From assembly GCA_022361075.1 (NCBI GenBank), contig JAKSBQ010000329.1, forward strand, positions 1 through 37,938: a DNA stretch of 37,938 nucleotides, given 5' to 3'. Numbering within the stretch: the first letter of the stretch is position 1; every line of letters starts with the position of its first letter. This document shows, piece by piece, positions 1-7,742 of the stretch. The notes under the pieces were generated by a model. It worked only from the letters and a program-made list of their open reading frames with translations, was not told the DNA's origin and made no database searches. Both the position numbers and the translations under genes were made by a program. The DNA is from Opitutales bacterium (GTDB taxonomy: Bacteria > Verrucomicrobiota > Verrucomicrobiia > Opitutales > JAFGAQ01).

Positions 1-906
1 GAGGCGCAGTCCCTAATTTTTGAAAACGATACTTTGAAGGGTATCCGGGTAAAAGAGGAACGCACTGGAGAAAACCTAGAGTTCAAAGCACCGGTCATCA
101 TCAATGCCGCAGGTCCATGGTGCCGCTCTCTCGGCAAGTCTTTCGATACGGAACATGAAAACCTGTTTTACAAATCCATCGCGTGGAACGCGGTCTTTGA
201 CCGGAAACAACTTTCAGATCACGCAATCGCGTTGACGCCGAAAACTGAGGGTGCCCAAACCTATTTCCTGAGACCTTGGAAAGGTAAACTCTTTGCCGGA
301 ACGATTCATGAGGCATGCGACAAAGACACACCGGATTCCATCCCTTCAGAGGAATCCATCCAGAAGTTTATCGACAACCTTAATTTCGCCATTCCTGAAC
401 TAGATCTGAAACTTGATGAAGTCATCCGAATCTACTCGGGATTTTTACCTGCGACAGAAGAGAACAAAGACAAAATTGCCGTTAGAGAAGTGATCATCGA
501 CCACGGAGAACACAATGGTCCCAGCGGTTTATTTAGTGTCTCTGGTGTCAAATTCACGACTGCTCGTTTGGTTGCAGAAAAGACCCTATTGAAAGCTTTC
601 CCCGAGCTTAGCGACAAAAAGCTGATCTCAGATGTTGATCCCACGCATGTCTCACCTCCACCCTTCTCTAATTTGGAAAACTTAGATTCAAACCTGAACG
701 ACATCGGTGTCGGTGCTTCAGAATTAACTGAATTGATGTCCGACTCATCCATTCTTCACATGGATGATTTGCTTTTTCGCCGCACCAGTATTGGAGACAG
801 TCCCACTCGGGCAACAGAAGCAATAAGATTGCTCGAATCAAGTTTTTCAGAGCCAGAGGCTGAGCAGAATCGCGTCAAAGAAGCATTTTACAATCTATCA
901 AAATAG
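1..906 (+). CDS. FAD-dependent glycerol-3-phosphate dehydrogenase-like oxidoreductase, 3' part
   Basis: The reading frame is open to the left edge, so this is the C-terminal part (about 301 residues) of a longer gene; the internal TTG at 34 is not a convincing start. The fragment has the DAO/GlpD-type segment NAAGPWC, which ends the FAD-binding region, then a substrate domain with FLRPWKGKLFAGT. Near the end, GLFSVSGVKFTTAR resembles the GlpD motif that packs against FAD. Family members oxidise sn-glycerol-3-phosphate to dihydroxyacetone phosphate and pass electrons to quinones at the inner membrane. The last ~90 residues are a weakly conserved helical tail. The next gene starts 12 bases downstream on the same strand, suggesting co-transcription. 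A related DAO-family amine or hydroxyacid oxidase cannot be excluded without the N-terminus. Confidence 0.72.
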   Translation, partial: EAQSLIFENDTLKGIRVKEERTGENLEFKAPVIINAAGPWCRSLGKSFDTEHENLFYKSIAWNAVFDRKQLSDHAIALTPKTEGAQTYFLRPWKGKLFAGTIHEACDKDTPDSIPSEESIQKFIDNLNFAIPELDLKLDEVIRIYSGFLPATEENKDKIAVREVIIDHGEHNGPSGLFSVSGVKFTTARLVAEKTLLKAFPELSDKKLISDVDPTHVSPPPFSNLENLDSNLNDIGVGASELTELMSDSSILHMDDLLFRRTSIGDSPTRATEAIRLLESSFSEPEAEQNRVKEAFYNLSK

Positions 907-918
907 AATAACCGATCA

Positions 919-1899
919 ATGAAAGTATTGGTAACCGGAGCAAACGGATTCACAGGCTCGTATTTGACAAAACTTCTTCTGTCAGAGGGATATCAGGTGA
1001 GAGTTCTCGTCCGAAACAACGCAAATCTCGATACACTGGAAGGACTTGATGTTGAATATGCCTATGCGGATCTCGCTAAAGATGGTGCGCCAGACGGGCT
1101 CATGGACGAGATCGAGATTGTTTATCACGTCGCTGCCGCATTTCGCGTTGAAAACGTTCCTGAAAAGTATTTCTGGGATGTCAATGTTGAGGGAACGCGC
1201 AAGCTCATCGAAGCTGCCGCCGAAGCCAAGGTTAAACGGTTTGTTCACTGCAGCACTGTCGGTGTCCAGGGGGAAATATCCAACCCACCAGCAAAAGAGG
1301 AAGATCCCTACAAACCAGGAGATTATTACCAGGAATCCAAAGTGGATGGAGAGAAGCTGGTGCTTGAGTTTAGCCAAAAAACAGGTCTTCCTGTCAGCAT
1401 CGTGAGGCCGGTCGGAATCTATGGTCCGGGTGACACACGATTTTTGAAATTTTTCAAAATGATCAGTCGCGGTAAGTTCCGTATGATTGGAAGTGGAAAA
1501 GTGCTTTACCATCTTACTTACGTTGAGGACCTGGTCCAGGGGATCATGCTTGCGGGAATTAAAGAGAAGGCAGTCGGTGAAATCTTCACGATTGGAGGCG
1601 AAGGTTTCATGACTTTACGAGAATTTGCCGACAAAGTCGCGGTGCTCTCGGAAAGAAAGATTTCTTCCATTCACATCCCGGCCTGGCCAGTATGGTTTGC
1701 GGGTTGGATCTGCGAGATGCTTTGCAAGCCTTTCGGAATCACGCCACCAATCTATCGCAGGAGAGTTGACTTTTTTATAAAGGACCGTGCCTTCGACATT
1801 TCTAAAGCGAAAAAACTTCTGGACTACCAGCCCAAATACTCGGTCGACGAAGGACTCAAACTTACTTTTGATTGGTATCGAAAAGAAGGCCTTTTATAG
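919..1899 (+). CDS. Extended short-chain dehydrogenase/reductase (NAD-dependent epimerase/dehydratase family)
   Basis: The 326-residue protein begins directly with the Rossmann motif TGANGFTG (residues 6-13), the GxxGxxG signature of extended SDRs. HVAAAF near residue 70 matches the second cofactor-binding segment. CSTVGV at 111-116 supplies the active-site Ser, and YQESK at 137-141 is the catalytic YxxxK. RPVGIYGPGD follows, as in dihydroflavonol-4-reductase, 3-beta-hydroxysteroid dehydrogenase and NSDHL-like enzymes. The likely reaction is NAD(P)-dependent reduction or epimerisation of a sugar, sterol or polyprenyl-type substrate; the exact substrate cannot be read from sequence. It lies 12 bases after the dehydrogenase fragment and 15 bases before a GT-C-like membrane protein, so a role in a glycolipid or envelope polymer pathway is possible but inferred. 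No Shine-Dalgarno sequence is visible. Confidence 0.85.
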   Translation: MKVLVTGANGFTGSYLTKLLLSEGYQVRVLVRNNANLDTLEGLDVEYAYADLAKDGAPDGLMDEIEIVYHVAAAFRVENVPEKYFWDVNVEGTRKLIEAAAEAKVKRFVHCSTVGVQGEISNPPAKEEDPYKPGDYYQESKVDGEKLVLEFSQKTGLPVSIVRPVGIYGPGDTRFLKFFKMISRGKFRMIGSGKVLYHLTYVEDLVQGIMLAGIKEKAVGEIFTIGGEGFMTLREFADKVAVLSERKISSIHIPAWPVWFAGWICEMLCKPFGITPPIYRRRVDFFIKDRAFDISKAKKLLDYQPKYSVDEGLKLTFDWYRKEGLL

Positions 1900-1914
1900 A
1901 ATTCAAAACCATTC

Positions 1915-3258
1915 ATGCCTGAAGATACGGATATCCCCAAAACAAACTTCTCGGAAAGAATTGATGCGATCCTGGCAAAAGATGAGGGAGCATTTGGTCG
2001 ATTCCTTCTGATCAGCCTTTCGGCAATATTGCTTCGTCTGCTGATCATGCCCTTCTGCGGTCATATCGACTTTTTCTCAGAGTATCGAAGAATCGCCTAC
2101 CTCCATGAGTCGGGAACGATGCTATTTGGGGCACGATTTATCACTACTATCATCGAAACAATCAACTACACCATCGTTTCACCGTTGTTATCGGAGAAGA
2201 GTTCGATGTTCCTGATGCATGATCTCACCAAATCCACAGCATCACACCTTCAATTCTTTGGGTTTGTAGAGCACCACGCCATCTACAGAACCTTTCTGCT
2301 ACTGAAACTCCCCTACCTTCTGTTTGATGTCGCAGCAGGCTTCGTTTTCTACTCACTTTTTGAAGATAAAAAAACATCTATTCGAGCGGCGCTCATCTGG
2401 TTTTTCAATCCGGTCACCATTTTTGCCTTTTACATTTTCTCCAGGTATGAATCCATCCCACTCTTTTTTGTCATCTCAGCACTTTGGGCTCTGAAACGAA
2501 ATCGTATCATAATAAGTTCAGTCCTTCTGGGCTGCGCAATCTGGTCACGAGAAGTAAACATCCTTCTGCTGCCCTTTTACTTCGTCTATCTAATTCGATG
2601 TCAGCAAACCTCGATTGTAAGTAAAATCGCAGCGACGATAATCCTTTTAACCCTGAGCGCCTTCGCTGCAAACCTACTACCAATAGTCTTAAATCTAGAC
2701 GATCCATTCCTTGCTGAAGGACCGGAATCGCTTGCTTCTTTTGATCAATCTCTCGGACTTATCGGATTTAACATGGTTTGGTATTACCCAATCATTACGA
2801 TATGTGCCATGTTGGCGTTCTGGTTGCTTACCGTTGAAAATCTCAGCCATCGTCACCTCTACGCAGCTTATGGACTATTCTACTGCGTGTTTTTCATCAT
2901 GGTGATTCATTCCGTTCACTATGTTTGTTGGTCAATGGTGCTTTTCACCATTTTTGCAGCCCAAAACAAAAAAATACTCCAGGCCTTAATATTCTTCTGT
3001 ATCAGTTGGTTTGTATTCTGGCTTGTTGCGAGTGACCTTGGCGTTTTTACCCACTGGCTCTTCACTCCAGCATCACTTTATTTTACAAACCTCCCGGTCT
3101 TCCCAGAAATCGTAAACCAATACCTGATCGATTCCAGAAGTGCGTTCAACATGCACCATGTCGTCTACGCATTCCGAAGTCTTTACGCAGCAGGTTTCGT
3201 TTACCTCGCAATCTTGATCTTCAACAAAAAGGACAAGGAGCTCTCATGGGAAAGCTAA
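1915..3258 (+). CDS. Polytopic membrane protein, GT-C glycosyltransferase-like
   Basis: A 447-residue protein with about ten hydrophobic segments after a short polar N-terminus. The first loop after the first membrane helix holds an acidic residue in GHIDFF (Asp52), the usual place for the catalytic Asp of GT-C enzymes. A later segment, WFFNPVTIFAF followed by SRYESIP, resembles the NPxxI...yDs pattern of PIG-M/DUF2029-type mannosyltransferases, with Glu in place of the usual Asp. Such enzymes transfer a sugar from a polyprenyl-phosphate donor at the outer face of the inner membrane. The assignment rests on pattern and topology only. It is 15 bases after the SDR gene and overlaps the next gene by 13 bases, so those two are probably translationally coupled. 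Other polytopic families are possible. Confidence 0.6.
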   Translation: MPEDTDIPKTNFSERIDAILAKDEGAFGRFLLISLSAILLRLLIMPFCGHIDFFSEYRRIAYLHESGTMLFGARFITTIIETINYTIVSPLLSEKSSMFLMHDLTKSTASHLQFFGFVEHHAIYRTFLLLKLPYLLFDVAAGFVFYSLFEDKKTSIRAALIWFFNPVTIFAFYIFSRYESIPLFFVISALWALKRNRIIISSVLLGCAIWSREVNILLLPFYFVYLIRCQQTSIVSKIAATIILLTLSAFAANLLPIVLNLDDPFLAEGPESLASFDQSLGLIGFNMVWYYPIITICAMLAFWLLTVENLSHRHLYAAYGLFYCVFFIMVIHSVHYVCWSMVLFTIFAAQNKKILQALIFFCISWFVFWLVASDLGVFTHWLFTPASLYFTNLPVFPEIVNQYLIDSRSAFNMHHVVYAFRSLYAAGFVYLAILIFNKKDKELSWES

Positions 3259-3959
3259 AATCAGCAACACTAGTTTTCATCATGAGTTTCACGCTCCTGT
3301 ATGGTGCTCGGGCGACGGAACTCGAAGTCGCAAGTTCAAATCAAATAGAACTCTCTTCAGATGGCTGGATGAAACCAACTTCTGGTGACCCCTACCTTGT
3401 TTTTAACGCAAACGGGATACCCATACAACAGGCCCAATACCTTAAAATCACGTTTCAGGCCAAACATGTAAGAAACCGACATAGCTACGTGGAACTTTTT
3501 ACCGTAACAGAGAGCCACGGTTTCTCTGAAGAGATGAAAGGATTCTACATCCAACCGTTCAATGTTAAGTCCGAGGAACCCTACGCGACTATCCTGAACC
3601 TTTCGGAATTCATGACAGTCATGGGCGAAACTGGCAAAATTTTGCAACTTGTCAGGATCGATCTGGACCCAGTGCTTTCCGAGCAAGATTTCAAATTTAA
3701 GTGCAGTCTAGAGATCATTCAGGCGCTTCCTCAAAAAAGTCAGAATATTGACCGAGTCAGTATCCATCCACCCTACCTTAGCCGCCACGTGATGGACCCC
3801 AAAATATCATCTTATGTCATTTCCTGTTTAGTTCGGGATTTTTTCCACAAATTCACAAGAGACTGGTTATTTCTCATCATCTATCTCCCCTTGATTGTAT
3901 CGATAGCATTTGGAATTCATTTTCTCAGAAAGAAAGTAAAACATTCTTCAACCTCATAA
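3246..3959 (+). CDS. Exported protein with C-terminal membrane anchor, unknown function
   Basis: I do not recognise this 237-residue protein. It starts inside the end of the GT-C-like gene (13-base overlap) with an AGGAG ribosome-binding site at 3236-3240. The N-terminus is a Sec signal peptide with a plausible cleavage after GARA near residue 23. The body (about 25-205) is rich in alternating hydrophobic and polar residues, consistent with a beta-sandwich. A single membrane helix (WLFLIIYLPLIVSIAFG) and a basic tail RKKVK close the protein, so it should sit on the periplasmic face, anchored by its C-terminus. The overlap suggests that it works with the GT-C-like protein, for example as an accessory subunit or carbohydrate-binding partner; that is inference. 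Confidence 0.7.
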   Translation: MGKLKSATLVFIMSFTLLYGARATELEVASSNQIELSSDGWMKPTSGDPYLVFNANGIPIQQAQYLKITFQAKHVRNRHSYVELFTVTESHGFSEEMKGFYIQPFNVKSEEPYATILNLSEFMTVMGETGKILQLVRIDLDPVLSEQDFKFKCSLEIIQALPQKSQNIDRVSIHPPYLSRHVMDPKISSYVISCLVRDFFHKFTRDWLFLIIYLPLIVSIAFGIHFLRKKVKHSSTS

Positions 3960-4101
3960 ATCCCGCTAGGAACCTTGAATAGGAAGGTAAGAGGCCTGTA
4001 AAAGTTTAGTTTTTTTTGAACCCGCTTAAAAGCTTGTGGTCAATTACAAGTTAGGGACATGTGTGGAAATATGAAAAAATCAGGTATTGCTGGATTTCAC
4101 G

Positions 4102-4130
4102 TTCAGAAAACAGTTGATCTTACGCATAAT
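4102..4130 (+). promoter_or_regulatory. Possible sigma-70-type promoter for the Gly/Ser-linker protein
   Basis: TTCAGA at 4102-4107 and CATAAT at 4125-4130 are separated by 17 bases, placing transcription start about 53 bases before the start codon. The match is moderate. The rest of the 230-base gap (3960-4189) shows a T-run at 4011-4018 and a weak CTTGT/ACAAG inverted repeat, but no clear terminator for the upstream operon. Confidence 0.3.
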
Positions 4131-4189
4131 TCAACCTAACCCTGAGGAAAATAGAATTAGCTTTAGAGCAAATTAAAACAAACATAGTA

Positions 4190-5947
4190 ATGGATATGAG
4201 AAAAACTTGGATTAAATTCCTAAGCGCTGCTGCGGGGCTTACCCTCGTTCTGAGCGTAAGCGCTCAATCGCCATTGGATTCACTACCCACTGGCTTCCCC
4301 ACGGATGATGTCGTTCCATCTGGTGACAACACATTCACATCACCCACATACGGGTCATTTCGCTTGGACACCTCTGTAGAGAATTACGTTATTCATGATA
4401 CTCTCGGAGCTTTCATTTGGGAGTTTAATGATACAACCAAAGTTGTGACGCTAAATACACACAACTGGGGTAAACTCACCTCAGCTCTCAAGGTAGACGA
4501 AGCAACTGCCGGATTAGGATTTTCTTGGCCTTATGTCCGCAGTGAAATCACAGGTGAGCTTTTCATTATAATGGTTGATCCCGGGGCTGCTTCTGCACCA
4601 TTTTTTAACAATACGCTAGACGCAAACGGCAATTTTGTAGGACCACAGTCGTATATTGGAACACCTTTGTGGGATGCGCAAGGCTTCTGGGATAAAGCGG
4701 TCGAGCAAGTAGTAAAAATTCAGCAAGCTTCTGCTGAAGTTCTTGGGCTTAAAAATGAGCTGGCAGCGATGCAAGTTGCAATCGGTTCAACAAACATTGA
4801 GCAAAAGCGAGAAGAGATCATCGCCAAATTCAATGAAATGCACCAGGAATACGTGCTTTTCCGATTCTTCTGGAATCGCTGTGCTGAAGTATATACCCAA
4901 CAGTACATTGAACAAAAACCAGATGTTACAGACGAAGACCGTGGGCACGCGCTGAATCTTTTCAATGTTCTCGGAGGTCTTGCCAACACAGCTGAAGAAG
5001 CTTATGTAAACGCACAAGCTTGCCTCTACAACGAAGTAGAAGCTACAATTTTTCCAGCAAAGCAACAAGAACGTGCCGATTTAGTCCTTGCAGCACAACA
5101 GGCGGCTGAAGAAGCCGCTCGCCAACAGCAGGAACAACAGCAAGGTGGCAGTAGCTCAGGTGGTTCTTCCGGAGGAAGCAGCAGTTCAGGTGGTTCTTCA
5201 GGAGGCAGTAGTTCAGGCGGTTCTTCCGGAGGATCTTCTAGTGGTGGTAGCTCAGGTGGTTCTAGTGGTGGCTCCTCGGGAGGGGCATTAAACCCCGGAA
5301 CTGGATCATGCGCGACTCCTGTTGTAAATGACTCCCTTCAGGGTTCAGCTTCTGGAACCGTTCGCGGTGGCCAATTTACTTCAGAAGGCTACAATCCAGG
5401 TTGGGGTGAAAATCACATTTTTTACGAGTTCACTGACACAATCCGTGAAGGTTGGGTCGAGTTTGAAGTGAAGGGTATGAGCAATTCAGTTCCTACCGAT
5501 TCGGACCACGGATTCTTCTGTCAGTATGACGGACGCGGAATCGCTGAGCCAGTGAGCTATCTCTCAGGATTTAAACAAAATTACTTCCGCTGGAATGTTC
5601 ACTTCCGCCAAAACCGAAATGCAATGAAGTGCGTTCTTCTAATCGCTTACCCTGGACGTGAAAACGACAGCGTAGCACTTTATCCATGGGACTGGGACTG
5701 GTATGAAGAACCAACGGGATCTTCTGTAAACTGGGATCGCAATCGCTGGTATCACTTCAAAGTTGAATGGAAAAGTGGGGAATACCAAGTTTCCATCGAC
5801 GGCAGTGTCGTGTGGCACGCATCTGGACCCTATGATTACGCACCTGTAATCCACAGAATGCGTCTTGGAAGTGGTCCTGGTAAATACCAGTCTTACCTTG
5901 ACGACATTGTCTACCGTAACTTCAAGGTATATAAGTGTTCCAACTAA
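4190..5947 (+). CDS. Secreted multidomain protein with helical region, Gly/Ser linker and lectin-like C-terminal domain
   Basis: A 585-residue protein (second ATG at 4196 is an alternative start) with a Sec signal peptide cleaved after VSA near residue 25. Residues 50-160 form a Trp/Asn/Thr-rich domain of unknown type. Residues 165-320 are largely helical, with heptad-like stretches and a Gln/Glu/Ala-rich end. Residues 319-365 are almost only Gly and Ser. The C-terminal domain (about 374-585) has the look of a concanavalin A-like lectin/glucanase or LamG jelly roll: repeated Trp, WYHFKVEW, SIDGSVVW and LDDIVYRNFKV. A Cys at each end (near 373 and 583) could form a disulphide. I see no glycosidase acid pair typical of GH16, so binding to polysaccharide or cell surface is more likely than catalysis. 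It is monocistronic, followed by a strong terminator. Confidence 0.72.
   Translation: MDMRKTWIKFLSAAAGLTLVLSVSAQSPLDSLPTGFPTDDVVPSGDNTFTSPTYGSFRLDTSVENYVIHDTLGAFIWEFNDTTKVVTLNTHNWGKLTSALKVDEATAGLGFSWPYVRSEITGELFIIMVDPGAASAPFFNNTLDANGNFVGPQSYIGTPLWDAQGFWDKAVEQVVKIQQASAEVLGLKNELAAMQVAIGSTNIEQKREEIIAKFNEMHQEYVLFRFFWNRCAEVYTQQYIEQKPDVTDEDRGHALNLFNVLGGLANTAEEAYVNAQACLYNEVEATIFPAKQQERADLVLAAQQAAEEAARQQQEQQQGGSSSGGSSGGSSSSGGSSGGSSSGGSSGGSSSGGSSGGSSGGSSGGALNPGTGSCATPVVNDSLQGSASGTVRGGQFTSEGYNPGWGENHIFYEFTDTIREGWVEFEVKGMSNSVPTDSDHGFFCQYDGRGIAEPVSYLSGFKQNYFRWNVHFRQNRNAMKCVLLIAYPGRENDSVALYPWDWDWYEEPTGSSVNWDRNRWYHFKVEWKSGEYQVSIDGSVVWHASGPYDYAPVIHRMRLGSGPGKYQSYLDDIVYRNFKVYKCSN
5144..5284 (+). repeat. Gly/Ser-coding minisatellite inside the secreted protein
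   Basis: About 140 bases encode only Gly and Ser, in imperfect units of roughly 27-30 bases built on GGCAGTAGTTCAGGTGGTTC-like sequence. Third positions vary between units (ggt/ggc/gga, tct/tca/agc/agt), which indicates selection for the peptide or old duplication rather than very recent slippage. The segment encodes a flexible linker between the helical part and the lectin-like domain. Such repeats can change length by recombination or replication slippage. Confidence 0.85.
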
Positions 5948-5972
5948 TCTGAAGATTTTCTAATCTTAATTC

Positions 5973-6004
5973 AAAAGCCTGTCGGATATCCGACAGGCTT
6001 TTTT
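5973..6004 (+). terminator. Intrinsic terminator after the Gly/Ser-linker gene
   Basis: A perfect inverted repeat, with AAGCCTGTCGGAT pairing with ATCCGACAGGCTT and flanking A and T runs, is followed by TTTT. It lies 25 bases after the stop codon. The symmetric A and T tracts could allow it to work on both strands. Confidence 0.93.
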
Positions 6005-6267
6005 GTGTCCATTTTTTTATTTTGCCATCCATCCTTATTCACTTTTACAGCAATCATCGCTTACACATCTTCTTTCCGCAGAAAACAGAGTCTCACAACC
6101 CAGGGCTTCTCAAAACAAATGCGTTATACATCCCTACGACCTCTTTTTGGGGTTTCTTTGAGGGGGGTTCTTTCAAACGGTGTGTCTTGAAAACGTGCCA
6201 CCGTAGTCCTGACATATCGAGTGTTGCTCTTGGTAGAACCTCTTGTCTTAGTATTGCTACTTCATCC
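6005..6267. other. Non-coding leader before the membrane methyltransferase
   Basis: The frame of the downstream gene stays open from an ATG at 6022, but the 82 codons before 6268 encode a Cys/His/Ser-rich, non-protein-like sequence, while a typical basic N-terminus begins at 6268. I therefore treat this stretch as leader. TTGAAA at 6187 is a possible -35 element, but no good -10 element lies at proper distance. No RNA structure was recognised. Confidence 0.45.
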
Positions 6268-7686
6268 ATGGGAAAAAAAAGCTTAATGAAAAAGCAGCGT
6301 CGTGAAGCAGCTGAGGTTGAAGCTACTCCAGAATCATCGAAAGGTGCTAAAACGCCGCTGACTGTTCCAGAAACGGATACAATCCCGGTGTCCATTGCGG
6401 ATAAACTTCCGAAATCCTGCACCAATATCTGGATCAATCTGGTCGGATTGATCGGACTCCTCTTGGCCTTCTATTTTTTAAGGAATAATCCAAATCTATC
6501 CAAACTTCAGGCAAACGTAATAACCATCGCCTCTTATGCGCTCCCAATTATTCTCTTGGAAATTTTCTTTTTAAAGCCTATCCGAAACGCATCAAGCGGC
6601 ATCGATTTTAAGTCAAATCAACCATTTACAGTTGTTCGGGTTTTACAAAAGTTATTCGGATTTTACGCGACTATCGGTTTGTGCTTTTATGCTTATTGGC
6701 TGTTTCCCGAATACCATTTCTCGTTTCAAAATTTCTACGGAGAATACTGGCGTTTCCTGTTGGCTATCAAATACTGGGTACTTCTAGGAGCGATACCGTA
6801 TTTCTTTCTCGTCGATCGATTCATGACTGAGCCAGAGGACGGTTATTGGCACTTAGGAGCAGTGCTAACGTTGCAGTTTTCAAAAGTTGATTGGGTAAAA
6901 GTGAAGCAGCATCTGCTGGGTTGGCTGGTAAAGTTCTTCTTCCTCGCGTTGATGTACATCTACATGACTAACGACATTCAATACATCCGAGAGGTGAACT
7001 TCACATCCCTCACAGGACACTTTCCCAGTCAATATGAGTTTTTCTATCGTTCTATTTTTATGATCGATGTGGTGTTGGCTACCACGGGTTATATTTTGAC
7101 GCTCCGCATTTTTGACGCTCATATTCGAAGCACCGAACCGACCATGCTGGGTTGGGTTGCTGCCATTATTTGCTATCAACCTTTCTGGCATTTCTTTTCA
7201 TCACAATACATTCCTTATGATCAAAACGGTATTACCTGGGGAGCATGGTTGTCGGGCTACGAACATGTTTACAAAATGTGGGGCGTTAGTATTCTGCTCT
7301 TAATTCTCATTTACCTTTGGGCAACAGTTACCTTTGGTGTGCGTTTTTCGAACTTAACCCATCGTGGTATCCTGACGAATGGTCCTTATCGCTTCTGTAA
7401 ACACCCGGCTTATGTGGCCAAAAACTTATCCTGGTGGATGATCAACGTCCCATTTTTGATTCGAGAAGGAGTTAATGACTGGGATCGTTTAAGATATTGT
7501 AGCATGCTTCTGCTCGTGAATCTGATTTATTTCATTCGAGCCAAAACGGAAGAAAACCATTTGTCCAAAGATCCCGTCTACGTTGAATATGCGGTAAAAA
7601 TGAATGAAAAAAGTATGTTCTCATGGGTCGGTTTCCTTTTCCCATTTTTGAAATATAAACCGCCTCCAGGGTATCAGCGATCATAA
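6268..7686 (+). CDS. Integral membrane methyltransferase of the isoprenylcysteine carboxyl methyltransferase/PEMT type
   Basis: With the start at 6268 (MGKKSLMKKQRRE) the protein has 472 residues: a basic, Ala/Glu/Pro-rich cytosolic N-terminus of about 50 residues, then around nine hydrophobic helices. The C-terminal part carries the family signature: NGPYRFCKHPAYVAKNLSWW, in which the RxxxHPxY core binds S-adenosylmethionine, and further on EENHLSKDPVYVEY, matching the E(E)..L...Y..Y element. Family members methylate isoprenylcysteine carboxylates, phospholipids or other small membrane substrates. Typical ICMT proteins have 200-290 residues; here about 300 residues of extra membrane region precede the catalytic part, so the substrate may differ. 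The gene stands alone between a terminator and the convergent end of the type II secretion operon. No Shine-Dalgarno sequence is visible. Confidence 0.78.
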   Translation: MGKKSLMKKQRREAAEVEATPESSKGAKTPLTVPETDTIPVSIADKLPKSCTNIWINLVGLIGLLLAFYFLRNNPNLSKLQANVITIASYALPIILLEIFFLKPIRNASSGIDFKSNQPFTVVRVLQKLFGFYATIGLCFYAYWLFPEYHFSFQNFYGEYWRFLLAIKYWVLLGAIPYFFLVDRFMTEPEDGYWHLGAVLTLQFSKVDWVKVKQHLLGWLVKFFFLALMYIYMTNDIQYIREVNFTSLTGHFPSQYEFFYRSIFMIDVVLATTGYILTLRIFDAHIRSTEPTMLGWVAAIICYQPFWHFFSSQYIPYDQNGITWGAWLSGYEHVYKMWGVSILLLILIYLWATVTFGVRFSNLTHRGILTNGPYRFCKHPAYVAKNLSWWMINVPFLIREGVNDWDRLRYCSMLLLVNLIYFIRAKTEENHLSKDPVYVEYAVKMNEKSMFSWVGFLFPFLKYKPPPGYQRS

Positions 7687-7742
7687 GAGCACCCTTTCCA
7701 AACGATACATTACCGGCGTATTTGGCGGGCCGAATAACCTCC

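Noticed and set aside
5088-5291. An overlapping Val/Gln-rich frame inside the Gly/Ser repeat.
   Set aside because: It is a shifted reading of the low-complexity repeat with no independent support.
6022-6267. The open frame before the membrane methyltransferase could be an 82-residue N-terminal extension.
   Set aside because: The encoded sequence has no signal or domain character, is rich in Cys, His and Ser, and a natural basic N-terminus begins at 6268.
7687-7742. A bidirectional terminator between the convergent methyltransferase and gspF genes.
   Set aside because: Only a weak CGGC/GCCG pairing without a T-run is visible.
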